A stretch of DNA of 39,867 nucleotides from Methylocystaceae bacterium (lineage in GTDB: Bacteria; Pseudomonadota; Alphaproteobacteria; Rhizobiales; Beijerinckiaceae): contig WSXZ01000070.1 of the NCBI GenBank assembly GCA_009773555.1, positions 1-39,867 of the forward strand, in the 5' to 3' direction. Below, piece after piece: positions 27,325 to 35,321 of this stretch (the first letter of the stretch is position 1; each line of letters starts with the position of its first letter). Under the pieces are notes generated by a model. It did not search any database and was not told the origin of the DNA. It worked only from the letters and a program-made list of their open reading frames with translations. The position numbers and the translations under genes were made by a program.

Positions 27325-28155
27325 TCAATTCCGGTACGCCGGCGCCGGCGCCGTGACCTCCTCGGCGATGACCCTGAAGCTCGCGAGCGTGCATGGGCCA
27401 AATGAGGTCACCATCGCTACGTCCGTCGCATCCCGTCCGCGCGCAATCAGGATCCGCCCGATGCGCGGGGTGTTGTGGCGAGCGTCGAACGTGTGCCAGC
27501 GGCCGCCGAGATAGACTTCGAACCAGGCGCTGAAATCCATCGCGGCGTCGTCCGGCGGGACGCCGATGTCTCCAAGATAACCGGTGCAGTAACGCGCAGG
27601 AATATTCATGCAGCGGCACAAGGCGACGGCGAGATGAGCGAAGTCGCGGCACACGCCGCGTTGCTCTGTATTCGCGTCCCACGCTGTTCTTGTCGGGCTC
27701 GCATGCTGGTAATCGAAGGCGAGGCGATCATGGACATAGTCGCAGATCGCCTGCGCCAGCGGCCAACCCTTCGGAACCTGACTGAAAAGCGACCACGCCA
27801 AATCCGACAGGCGATCGGTCTCACAATAGCGGCTGCCGAGCAGATAAATCAGAACCTCCACCGGCAGGTCTTCGAGCGCATGCTGCTCGGCCTGCGCGGC
27901 GACTGGGTCGGGTTCGCCATTGTCCTGCACAAGAAAGTCCGAAGACATTGTCAGCCGGCCCACAGGTGCGCGGATGACGTGGCAGAAATTGCCGAAACTG
28001 TCGTGATAGGTATTGGCGGGAATGGGCGGATCGAGGCGCATGCGATCGGCGGTCAGCACATCGGCGATGCGTGACGGATGGACGCTCAGCGTCAGAATCA
28101 TGGGCGTCGGCTGCGGGCAGTCATAGGTGATTTCATAGCCGGCGCGAATCTTCAT
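27325..28155 (-). CDS. Transglutaminase-like cysteine peptidase family protein
   Basis: 276 residues. The N-terminal part (MKIRAGYEITYDCPQPTPM) is the beta-rich domain that precedes bacterial transglutaminase-like cores. The catalytic core shows the Cys motif EQRGVCRDFAHLAVALCR, followed by IPARYCTGYLGD, and the His region MDFSAWFEVYLGGRWHTFDAR, so the Cys-His-Asp set appears complete. Members of this type are cytosolic peptidases or amide-forming enzymes of unclear substrate, often clustered with ATP-grasp and alpha-E proteins, which are absent here. A GAGGAGGC ribosome-binding site lies about 7 nt before the ATG. It follows a second, broken transglutaminase gene on the same strand. Confidence 0.9.
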   Translation of the reverse strand: MKIRAGYEITYDCPQPTPMILTLSVHPSRIADVLTADRMRLDPPIPANTYHDSFGNFCHVIRAPVGRLTMSSDFLVQDNGEPDPVAAQAEQHALEDLPVEVLIYLLGSRYCETDRLSDLAWSLFSQVPKGWPLAQAICDYVHDRLAFDYQHASPTRTAWDANTEQRGVCRDFAHLAVALCRCMNIPARYCTGYLGDIGVPPDDAAMDFSAWFEVYLGGRWHTFDARHNTPRIGRILIARGRDATDVAMVTSFGPCTLASFRVIAEEVTAPAPAYRN

Positions 28156-28206
28156 CGGGAAAGCCTCCTCTGCTCGAACAAGCGGAGCCGTCGCAACGGT
28201 CGGGCA

Positions 28207-29078
28207 TTATCCTCCCGCGCTCATGAAAGCGCCGCATTCGGCGTCCGCGGCAGCGGCGACTTTGACGGCGACCTTCATGGCGAGATGGTCGGACGCCGTC
28301 CCGATCCATGTTCCTTGCAGCGGAATCGCTTCCCTTGGCTCGTCCACGACCGCGATGCGCACCAAATTCCGATTCCCGAACATGCCGCTCGATGGATCGA
28401 AGTCAACCCAGCCAGGGCCGGCGATATAGGCCTGGACCCAGGCATGGGTGTTACCCCCGATGTCGTCGTCGTCGTCATCATCGTCAAGATGCAGATATCC
28501 GGAAACGAATCGCGCGGCGATTCCAAGCGCGCGCAGCGCCGCGATCATCAGCGTCGCAAGGTCGCGACAACTTCCTGCACGCCCTTCTCATGTCGCGATA
28601 CATGCTTGAAGGTGCGGTTGATGGTCTGCGTCATCTCGACGAGAAGCTTGTGGGTGTCGGCCGATCCATCCTCACGCAAGAACGCGGCGGCCCAGCGATC
28701 GAGCCGGGGATGCTGCGACTGTGGCGTGAGGAAGCGCGCGAGATCGCGGCTCTCTTCCTCGCCGTAGGCGAACGGATGGCTCCGCGCAAAGTCCTCTATA
28801 TCGGCTTCTTTGAAGTCGGTCGGCGCGTGGCGGAGACGCATCGTGCTTTCGACGCGAAGCTCCGAGGCGCGTTCCTCGAAACGGGCCGTCGCGACATGAT
28901 TGCCGAAAATATCCCGCGTCCAGGAGATTTGGCTCGGCGCGGGCGTAATTTCAAGTTCGGACTCGAGCACGATCTGGTCGTCGTCGTCGCGCGGACGCAG
29001 CATCATCCGGTGCTCGCCGAACGCGACAGGCTGCGCATAATGGTAAGTCGTGACGTGTCGGACGGTGAGAATCGGCAT
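28207..29078 (-). pseudogene. Second transglutaminase-like gene, deleted and frameshifted at the catalytic Cys
   Basis: Counted from the ATG at 29078, the first frame gives the N-terminal domain (MPILTVRHVTTYHYAQPVAF to SRHEKGVQ) and then stops just after 28550. The other frame resumes with SCRDLATLMIAALRALGIAARF, which contains the catalytic Cys, and goes on through GNTHAWVQAYIAGPGWVDFDPSSG to the end. In homologues about ten residues of the type DP..TL..GSG link these pieces; they are missing with a frameshift. A run of eight consecutive Asp codons (GAC/GAT, around 28465-28490) lies in LHLD(8)IGGN. Each half is otherwise well conserved, so the break is recent or artefactual. The intact paralogue sits 51 bp downstream. 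Confidence 0.85.
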
Positions 29079-29196
29079 TGCGGTCCCGCGGTGATCAAGT
29101 TGCGGATAATGCAAGTTCCGATAGCAGGCAATTTCCACGCCAGGAACAGGACTCGTTTATCGCTTTGCGCCGTCGCCACTCCAACGAAGAGAACGC

Positions 29197-29223
29197 CCAT
29201 GACTGGAACACCATGACTGGAAC
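29197..29223 (+). repeat. 14-bp tandem duplication at the start of the amidohydrolase gene
   Basis: CCATGACTGGAAC occurs at 29197-29209 and again at 29211-29223, a 14-bp period. The first copy carries an ATG with a purine-rich AAGAGA upstream but reads only MTGTP before TGA; the second copy begins the real reading frame, again with MTGTP. Confidence 0.9.
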
Positions 29224-30010
29224 GCCATACAGACTGTTGGCGGCCGATGACCCGGCGCCGATCACGGTGCACAATGAAAACGGCCTCTCGCCGCTGCTGA
29301 TCGTGGTCGATCACGCGGGCAATACCCTCCCGCGCGCGCTCGGCGGGCTCGGCGTTCCGGAAGGTGAATTGGCGCGCCACATCGCCTGGGACATCGGCAT
29401 CGCCGCGGTTTCCCGCTTCGTCGCGGACGCGCTCGACGCCACTTTGCTGCAGCAGAACTACTCGCGCCTGGTCATCGACTGCAACCGCGCGCCGGGGTCA
29501 CAGACGTCAATCCCCGACATCAGCGAGTTTACCCAGATCCCTGGAAACGTCGGCTTGAGCGAAGGCCAGAAGGACGCGCGGCTGCGCGAGATTTTCCGGC
29601 CCTATCATGATCGAATCAAAGCCGAGCTTGATCGGCGATGGCGGGAGGGCCGGCCGGCGGCGTTGATCGCGATGCATAGTTTTACGCCGGTCTACATGGG
29701 CGCGGCGCGGCCCTGGCATGCCGGCGTGCTGTACAATCGCGACGCGCGTTTTGCTGATCTGCTGATCGCTTCGCTCAGGCGCGAAGACGGACTTATCGTC
29801 GGCGACAATGAGCCCTATAGCGTGACCGATGAGTCGGATTACACCATTCCGGTGCATGGCGAGCGACGCGGCCTGCTCCACGTCGAGGTCGAGATCCGCC
29901 AGGACCTGATCGCCGGCGACAGCGGACAGCGCGCGTGGGGGGCGCTGCTCGCGCGTTTGCTGCCGCAGGCGTATCGAGAGCTGACGACGGCGTCGTCTCT
30001 CAGGCCCTAA
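29213..30010 (+). CDS. N-formylglutamate amidohydrolase family protein
   Basis: 265 residues. Signatures of the family are SPLLIVVDHAGNTLP (metal/active-site HAGN), ELARHIAWDIGIAAVSRF, YSRLVIDCNR, and ALIAMHSFTPVYMG with a conserved His; the C-terminal part contains LLHVEVEIRQDLI with the metal-binding Glu. The enzyme hydrolyses N-formyl-glutamate to formate and glutamate in histidine degradation, but many family members act on other N-acyl amino acids. No hut genes are nearby, so the substrate is uncertain. The ATG at 29213 lies in the second copy of a 14-bp duplication. The only good ribosome-binding site sits before the first copy, about 23 nt upstream, so translation may need reinitiation. 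The gene is divergent from the broken transglutaminase gene. Confidence 0.85.
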   Translation: MTGTPYRLLAADDPAPITVHNENGLSPLLIVVDHAGNTLPRALGGLGVPEGELARHIAWDIGIAAVSRFVADALDATLLQQNYSRLVIDCNRAPGSQTSIPDISEFTQIPGNVGLSEGQKDARLREIFRPYHDRIKAELDRRWREGRPAALIAMHSFTPVYMGAARPWHAGVLYNRDARFADLLIASLRREDGLIVGDNEPYSVTDESDYTIPVHGERRGLLHVEVEIRQDLIAGDSGQRAWGALLARLLPQAYRELTTASSLRP

Positions 30011-30245
30011 GATTGCGTTGCATAGAGGGAGGGAGTTGCACCGGATCCGAGGGGGCAGATCGCCTTCAGGTTGAGGCTTCCAATAATCCGCCTTGGGGAA
30101 TGTCCCAACCGATTCGCGAACCTATCCCGTTCCTTAGCTTCAAGCCTGCACTTCAGTCACTGCTAACGTTTTATTTTTTCGATATTTTCCTTTCATGAAC
30201 AATCCTGATGGGTAGGAGTTTACCTGCCTTCAAGGAGTATGCATC

Positions 30246-30428
30246 ATGCCCCACAATCCGCCGGACAACTGGCGGAAGCTGGACACTTCCGCCCTGAAAG
30301 CGCAGTCCGATGCACTTGAGAAAGTCGGCAAGCTTCTGCGAGCCAAGTTCGACAAAATCCTAACGGAGCCGCTGCCCGAGGGAATAGCTGATCTGCTCGT
30401 CGAGCTGCACGCCAGCAGAAGAACCTGA
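30246..30428 (+). CDS. NepR-like anti-sigma factor (general stress response)
   Basis: 60-residue protein. The stretch EKVGKLLRAKFDKILTEPLP followed by EGIADLLVEL matches the NepR core pattern (LRxxYDDvvxEPvPdrfxdLLxqL), which binds the stress sigma factor EcfG and is released by phosphorylated PhyR. A clear AAGGAG lies 7 nt before the ATG at 30246, after an AT-rich leader (30150-30200) that may hold a promoter. No phyR or ecfG gene is beside it, but a HisKA_2 kinase, the kinase class that acts on PhyR, is encoded convergently 56 bp downstream. The substitution of Lys-Phe for the usual Leu-Tyr makes it a divergent member. Assignment rests on about 30 residues. Confidence 0.65.
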   Translation: MPHNPPDNWRKLDTSALKAQSDALEKVGKLLRAKFDKILTEPLPEGIADLLVELHASRRT

Positions 30429-30484
30429 ATAGGCTTTGAGGGCGCCAAACCGTTCTGAGAATGCTCACGGGTCGCCGAACCGAA

Positions 30485-31582
30485 CTATGCGAGACGCGGA
30501 CTGAAAGTCGTATGACTAATCGCCACGGTCAGTCCTTTCGGACCGCTTGTTGTTTCGATCTGCGCCTTGATTTGTTGTGTCAGCGCTTTCACGAGCGTGC
30601 TGCCTAGGCCCTCAGAGGGAGGCGCGACGCCATTCTCTTTTTGCTTGCCGACGCCGTTATCCGACACCGTGAGCCGCCAGTCGGCGCCGGAGGTCTCGTA
30701 TCTGACGCGAATTTCCGCGTCGGGACGATTCTCCGGAAAGGCATGTTTCACCGCGTTGATCACCGTCTCCGTCACGATCAAGCCGATACTTACCGCTTCC
30801 GTCGGAGGAATCATGGCCGGGTCGAAGGCATATTTGAGGGATATCTTTTTCTCCTCGCCAATCACCGAGGCCGAAAGACCATCGCATAGCGTCGTCAGAT
30901 AGGGAACAACTTCGACCAGCTCCGATCGGCCCGCCGTATCAATATGCCTCTGCAAGGTCGCCACCGACATCACGCGGGAATAGGCGTCCTCGAGATGGCG
31001 CCGCGCCTCTTCGGACGTCGTAATGCGGGTCTTCATCATGAGAATGTTCGCAATGATCTGCAAACTGTTGAAAATGCGGTGCTGCATTTCAAGCAGCAGC
31101 ACTTCCTTCTCGCGAAGCAGCCTCCGGGTTTCGTTGTGAAGAGATTCTTTCTCTTTCTCAATTTTGCGCCGATCGGTCTCGTCTGCGAAAGAGAGCAAAA
31201 TAGCTTTGTGCGTGTTGCCAACAAAGAAGACTTCTCGCGCGTTCACAATCAAGGCGCGGCGCCCGACGCGCGGAAAGACGGCGTCGATTTCAAAATCTTC
31301 CGCGGTGGCGTGCTCAGGCAAGACCTTATTTAATAGCGAAACCAGGCGCGGGATTTTGAAACAGCCGTGCAAGATTTCAAAAACGGAACGTCCGATGACG
31401 TCTTCGGGAAGCGCTTCAAAAACATGAAGAAAAGATCGGCTCGCCGCGGTTACGCTGAAATGGCAGTCAAGCACCAGCAAAGGGTCGCGCACAGTGTCCA
31501 CGATCGCCTGCGCGAGCACTGCGCTATACTGGGGATCTAAGGGCTCGGTCGTAATATGGAAAAAGCCTTTGGAGCGGTTCAA
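30485..31582 (-). CDS. PAS-HisKA_2 sensor histidine kinase
   Basis: 365 residues, apparently soluble. Residues about 20-135 are a PAS domain (VDTVRDPLLVLDCHFSVTAA, then IGRSVFEIL and LIVNAREVFFVGNTHKAILL), joined by a charged helix (ETDRRKIEKEKESLHNETRR) to a HisKA_2 domain with LLLEMQHRIFNSLQIIANIL, phospho-acceptor H168. The HATPase domain includes IGLIVTETVINAVKHAF (N-box) and LTVSDNGVGK, ending LGSTLVKALTQQIKAQIE. This kinase class commonly signals to PhyR-type regulators in the alphaproteobacterial general stress response, which fits the NepR-like gene next to it. The PAS core lacks the LOV cysteine motif, so it is not a blue-light sensor of that kind. Confidence 0.9.
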   Translation of the reverse strand: MNRSKGFFHITTEPLDPQYSAVLAQAIVDTVRDPLLVLDCHFSVTAASRSFLHVFEALPEDVIGRSVFEILHGCFKIPRLVSLLNKVLPEHATAEDFEIDAVFPRVGRRALIVNAREVFFVGNTHKAILLSFADETDRRKIEKEKESLHNETRRLLREKEVLLLEMQHRIFNSLQIIANILMMKTRITTSEEARRHLEDAYSRVMSVATLQRHIDTAGRSELVEVVPYLTTLCDGLSASVIGEEKKISLKYAFDPAMIPPTEAVSIGLIVTETVINAVKHAFPENRPDAEIRVRYETSGADWRLTVSDNGVGKQKENGVAPPSEGLGSTLVKALTQQIKAQIETTSGPKGLTVAISHTTFSPRLA

Positions 31583-31798
31583 AAGCGGCAGGGAACGCCG
31601 TTAGGCGCGAGACCCTGCGGGAAATGGAGCGAATTAGCAACGGGCGCTTCGTAAGGGGAGCGATCGTTTGGCCTGCAGCGAAACTCGGACCTCATTGAGA
31701 AGCAGCGGTGATTCAATCTTAACTTGAAAATGTTGCGGCCCTGTTATTTGCGCGGGCCGCGGCGCCGCCGGCGGGTGGACTGGATCTCAGGCACTGAC
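31583..31798. other. Intergenic region between the kinase and the L,D-transpeptidase-like gene
   Basis: 216 bp without a convincing gene. It likely holds the promoter of the kinase on the minus strand and the 3' end signals of the transpeptidase-like gene. No full GGAAC-N16/17-CGTT stress promoter was found. Confidence 0.4.
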
Positions 31799-32509
31799 CT
31801 ACGCCGGCAGCATCACCACCTTGGTCTTGACGGGGGTTCGGGCGTAAAGGTCGAGCATGTCCTGACTGAGGAGGCCGGTGCAGCCGCTCGTGATGCCCTG
31901 CCCGAGCGTATCGGGGTCGCTGGTGCTGTAGATCGTGTAGACCGTGTAGACGCCGTTTTTATAGAGATACAGCACGCGGGCGCCGAGCGGATTCTCCAGA
32001 CCTCCCGGCATGCCGCCGGCATATTTGCGCGCCTCTGGCTGGCGCGCGATCATCTCCTTGGGCGGCGTCCAGGTGGGCCACTCGGCCTTGCGCCCGACAT
32101 AAACTTCGCCGCTCCACAGAAACCCGGGGCGGCTGACATTGGCGCCATAGCGAGTGGCCATTCCGTCGCCTTCGATGCGGTAAAGATGGAATTTGCCAGG
32201 ATCGACGATGATCGTGCCGGGCGCTTCCTTGCTGTCGTAGCGCACTTTCTGGCGAAAATATCGCGGATCGACCCTGCTGATATCGACCGCCGGGATCGCG
32301 AATTTGTCGTTGGGCACCGGCCCGTAAAGCTTCGCCGCTTCGGCGCGCATCAAGTCGTCGGAAGACACGCAACCGGCAAGCCCGGCCGCGCCGAGACCGG
32401 CGGCGGAGCCGACCAGAAACGACCGGCGGTTGAGACGCCCCGACCGAAGCCCAGGCAGAGCTTCCTCGTTTCTTTCGCCGGCTTCGGCGATCCCATCGTC
32501 CATGATCAT
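31799..32509 (-). CDS. L,D-transpeptidase (YkuD)-like Tat lipoprotein, catalytic His replaced
   Basis: 236 residues. NRRSFLVGSAAGLGAAGLAGC near residues 27-47 gives a twin-arginine signal with a lipobox (LAGC, Cys47), so an exported lipoprotein is expected. The body matches the ErfK/YbiS/YcfS/YnhG type: DPRYFRQKVRYDSKEAPGTI, then GTIIVDPGKFHLYRI and NPLGARVLYLYKNGVYTVYTI. The active-site segment reads YTIYSTSDPDTLGQGITSGC, with Cys210 kept, but the usual H-G-T-N is Y-S-T-S (Tyr194 for the catalytic His) and the usual C-I-R is C-T-G. The fold is therefore present but normal 3-3 cross-linking or lipoprotein-attachment activity is doubtful. The reading frame is intact across the region, so this is substitution, not frameshift. 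Confidence 0.85.
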   Translation of the reverse strand: MIMDDGIAEAGERNEEALPGLRSGRLNRRSFLVGSAAGLGAAGLAGCVSSDDLMRAEAAKLYGPVPNDKFAIPAVDISRVDPRYFRQKVRYDSKEAPGTIIVDPGKFHLYRIEGDGMATRYGANVSRPGFLWSGEVYVGRKAEWPTWTPPKEMIARQPEARKYAGGMPGGLENPLGARVLYLYKNGVYTVYTIYSTSDPDTLGQGITSGCTGLLSQDMLDLYARTPVKTKVVMLPA

Positions 32510-32597
32510 GATTTTGGAGTTCCCATGTCCTGTTGCCGACCAGAGAATGCTCCGGCCTAAACCCGCCGAACGTCTTTGCTGAGCCGAGACCTTGCCA

Positions 32598-32645
32598 TCA
32601 CTTGCTTTTCGGAATGTAAAGAATGTCGCCTTTGCCCGGCAATTT
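32598..32645 (-). pseudogene. Remnant of a LysM-type C-terminus
   Basis: On the minus strand a short frame reads KLPGKGDILYIPKSK and stops (TGA at 32598-32600). This is the shape of the end of a LysM repeat (..GDxLYIPK). No start or upstream domain is present in this frame, so it looks like a leftover of a deleted cell-wall-binding protein. Confidence 0.35.
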
Positions 32646-32968
32646 CGGTCATTTCGTGGCGGCGTTCGTCAATGGCGATAGGCGGTCGTGTGAGCGCTCA
32701 GCAATACAGCTGGATTGTCACTGGGTTAGTCTGTTCAGGCTGATCGAGCGACGACGCTCGCTCTTTCCGAGCAATCCGACTTGCGATCGAAGGCGGGCGG
32801 CATTGTGCTGTCGCCGGCGCTCCCGCGCCGCGAATCGACACAAGCTTGCGACGAGCCGCTCCATGTCGAAACTTCTCGCGGCAGGAAGGCGAGCCTCTCG
32901 ACAGTCCCGAGCAACCCTCAAAAAGAGCCCCACTTACTGAGCGGCTCCTTGTTGAATGCCCAGAACAA
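32646..32968. other. Unassigned region before the nuclease gene
   Basis: 323 bp with several open frames on both strands, none with a recognisable domain or a clear ribosome-binding site. One plus-strand frame (32781-32978) has a fairly protein-like composition, but I cannot support it as a gene. The region may be decayed sequence adjoining the LysM remnant. Confidence 0.4.
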
Positions 32969-34447
32969 TCAGTCTTGACCACGACGAGGGGGAGCGGGCC
33001 AGGTGCGCAGTTCTTCGCACACTGCAGTCATTTCCATGACCCTGCCCACGTTGGCGTCGATCAGCTCTTCTTTGTAAATGCGAGTTCCATTTGGACTTCG
33101 ATGGCTCAAGCTAGCGACCATCTTTAATTCGCGATTCCGACGATGCACGCCTTGCCAGGAGAGTTCGCGCGCTCTGCTTGTATCCAAGATGTCATATTGT
33201 GCGCGGCGCTCAATGGCGGCGCCCTTTTTCTGGCGGTGTCGCACCGTCCATTTGTCACCTGTGATCGAAATATCAATCGATGTCGTATCTCCGGCGGATG
33301 CCGGCAAACAACGCAGAGCGAGCGCGGAATTACCCGGAGGATTTTCTGCCGCGCTTGAATGAGTACGACTCACCTTGTTCCCGTCTTCAACGGTAGCCTC
33401 GACATTACCCCGAGACGTTGCAGATGGCAGCGCCCTTGGATCGGAGCTCGACCTTGAAGGTGTTTGGGCGGTTGCTTCAGAAGGCGACGACAGGTCCTTT
33501 GCGGTCATGTCCGAGATCGATGACGTCCCGCGACTTGATGCACTCGGCGCCGACGTTCCGGATGATGGCAGAGTTTTTTGCGCCGTATGTTTTGGGTCCG
33601 GGACGGACCGGGAATTCATCTTGTTCTGAGGAGCGCGGGTAAAAAAGATTGAAATGATCACGACAGATACCAGCGCCGCCATCGCATAAAATGGAATTGT
33701 AAGGCTCTGCAGCGGACGAACGGCTTCTGCAAAAGCCGCTTCCCGAGAAACTTCCTCGGACGAGCTTGCTGGATGCAGAAAAACCCGTTCAGAGGCTTCT
33801 TTAGGAAAGCTTAGAATTTTATCGATTTTTGCGAGGTCACGATGGTGTAGCAAAATAACGTTGTTCGTTCGTGCGAGTTCCTGGGCGGCAGGAGTATAAC
33901 TGTTATTGCTTACGACAACTCCATAATCGGCTGCTTCATGTGCTCGGGCTGCAACGACCTCTTGCACTGCTTTGTTTCCGACGGGAGATCGGTAAAGTTT
34001 GCATTGAACCGCAAGCCGAATTCCCGGTTTTTGAGCGATCACGTCGACGCCTTGATCGCGGCTGGCCGTCGTCACCCGCGCGTCCCAACCACTGCGCTTA
34101 AGTTCTTCGGCACAGTAATGCTCATAATCTATGGGCGTCATATCATCTCGAAACGCCTGATGACGTGGTTCGAGCTCTGTTTTCGCAGCAACCGTGCTCT
34201 CAACATAATCGGTTAGCTCGGGCGCTCGCTCAGCCGCAACAAAGCGGTCATAATCGCTGTCCAGAGCCGAGAACAGGTTCTTCGAAATAAAGTACTCTAT
34301 CTCCTTTAACCATTTTTCTGGCTTCAAATTTCCGTATGGATCGAGCTGCAATAATTGAGACCTCCTTCGCGCTAAAGCCTCAATGTTGGTGTCAACAACT
34401 TCTTTTAGCGTACCGTCCACACGTCTCACGGCGCGCGAATACTTCAC
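32969..34447 (-). CDS. Membrane-tethered Mrr-type restriction endonuclease-like protein
   Basis: 492 residues. Residues about 105-205 form an Mrr-like (PF04471-type) PD-(D/E)xK nuclease: IDYEHYCAEELKRSGWDARV, then DQGVDVIAQ (D135) and RLAVQCKLY (Q148-C-K150), then VVVSNNSYTPAAQELARTNN. After it come one membrane span (251-270, IPFYAMAALVSVVIISIFF), a Ser/Thr/Pro-rich linker (about 280-375), and a C-terminal domain (about 376-492) with just two cysteines (C380, C477), probably outside the membrane. Translation starts at a GTG that overlaps the stop of a small membrane protein gene. Base composition is lower in GC than the neighbours, suggesting acquisition. DNA cleavage is inferred from the motif; a role in phage or plasmid defence is a guess. 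Confidence 0.82.
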   Translation of the reverse strand: MKYSRAVRRVDGTLKEVVDTNIEALARRRSQLLQLDPYGNLKPEKWLKEIEYFISKNLFSALDSDYDRFVAAERAPELTDYVESTVAAKTELEPRHQAFRDDMTPIDYEHYCAEELKRSGWDARVTTASRDQGVDVIAQKPGIRLAVQCKLYRSPVGNKAVQEVVAARAHEAADYGVVVSNNSYTPAAQELARTNNVILLHHRDLAKIDKILSFPKEASERVFLHPASSSEEVSREAAFAEAVRPLQSLTIPFYAMAALVSVVIISIFFTRAPQNKMNSRSVPDPKHTAQKTLPSSGTSAPSASSRGTSSISDMTAKDLSSPSEATAQTPSRSSSDPRALPSATSRGNVEATVEDGNKVSRTHSSAAENPPGNSALALRCLPASAGDTTSIDISITGDKWTVRHRQKKGAAIERRAQYDILDTSRARELSWQGVHRRNRELKMVASLSHRSPNGTRIYKEELIDANVGRVMEMTAVCEELRTWPAPPRRGQD

Positions 34448-34578
34448 GTAATCCGTAATCTCGCTAGAAGACCCGCTATGATTTTACTGAAGTCGCTTGG
34501 CCAACCCGCCCAAGCCACAAGTCCTGCGATCGGTATGAGGACCAGACCAGAGCCATCGTTTTTCTTTTTTTTCGCCAT
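34444..34578 (-). CDS. Small membrane protein coupled to the nuclease gene
   Basis: 44 residues from the ATG at 34578: MAKKKKNDGSGLVLIPIAGL, then VAWAGWPSDFSKIIAGLLARLRIT. A basic head is followed by one hydrophobic span (about residues 11-26) and a short amphipathic tail. Its TGA overlaps the GTG start of the nuclease by 4 nt, so the two are translated together. A longer form from 34653 (69 residues) is possible; neither start has a strong ribosome-binding site. Some related nucleases have an N-terminal membrane hairpin in one chain, so this might be a split-off anchor. Not recognised as a named family. Confidence 0.55.
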   Translation of the reverse strand: MAKKKKNDGSGLVLIPIAGLVAWAGWPSDFSKIIAGLLARLRIT

Positions 34579-34823
34579 TGCCGATAAATTGTTCGTAGCC
34601 GACTTAACCGCAGCGTCGCGAGAGATCTTAATCGTCTCCGCGTAAAAATACATGGCGAAGCCTTAGCGTGACGGTTGGGCCCAGGTTGGATCCATGCCGA
34701 ATTATCTGCAAACTTTTCCCCGTTCTAGAAGGCGACGGCGTGTTCCGCTTCAAGCTACCCTTCCCGGCCCCCTGATCTCTACGGATTTGCAACGCAGCTC
34801 CCGTCCCGCTAGCTTCGCCGCCC

Positions 34824-35321
34824 ATGTTCTCAGCGCTCAAAAACTTCATCAATGAACTCACCGGCGAGGCCGAGCGGCCCAAGGCCTTTGAGGCCGCGGA
34901 CTATCAGCTCGCCGCCGCCGCGCTTCTCGTCCATATCGCCTCGGTCGACGGGCAATTCGACGACACGGAGAAGGCCCGCATCCGGCAGCTCGTCGAGGCG
35001 CGCTTCGGCCTCCAGGGGGATGAGGCGGCCGAATTGATCGACGCCGCGCAGGCGAGCGAGCGCGACGCCGTCGACCTCTATCGCTTCACCAGCGTTCTGA
35101 AGCGCCGGCTCGACGAGGACGGGCGCCGCCAGATCATCGGCATGCTCTGGGACATGGCGCATGCCGACGGCGCGGTGCATGAGTTCGAGGAGAATGTCGT
35201 CTGGCGGGTCGCCGAATTGCTCGGCGTCTCGACGCGCGAACGCGTCGAGCTGCGCCGCGAGTTCCGCGACGCGGCGCCGGCGCCGAGCGGTCCCTGGTCG
35301 CGCGATAAGGACGAACTGTGA
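34824..35321 (+). CDS. TerB-like tellurite-resistance-domain protein
   Basis: 165 residues, all-helical. The TerB/DUF533-type pattern is visible: LAAAALLVHIASVDGQFDDTEK early and MLWDMAHADGAVHEFEENVVW later, each with the acidic (D-G-x-x-D/E) turn thought to bind metal. Such proteins are found in many bacteria, most without any link to tellurite; the function is unknown, with stress or metal sensing most often proposed. The end overlaps the next gene by one base (TGATG), so the two are co-translated. Confidence 0.85.
   Translation: MFSALKNFINELTGEAERPKAFEAADYQLAAAALLVHIASVDGQFDDTEKARIRQLVEARFGLQGDEAAELIDAAQASERDAVDLYRFTSVLKRRLDEDGRRQIIGMLWDMAHADGAVHEFEENVVWRVAELLGVSTRERVELRREFRDAAPAPSGPWSRDKDEL

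Noticed and set aside
30190-30225. Possible EcfG-type promoter (GAAC-N16-AGTT) before the NepR-like gene
   Set aside because: Both boxes deviate from GGAAC and CGTT; such a match is expected by chance.
30485-31582. LOV-type light sensing by the HisKA_2 kinase
   Set aside because: The PAS region has no GxNCRFLQ-like motif, so the flavin-adduct Cys is missing.
32698-32982. Open frames on both strands near 32.8 kb
   Set aside because: No domain, no clear ribosome-binding site, and overlapping frames of similar length on both strands.
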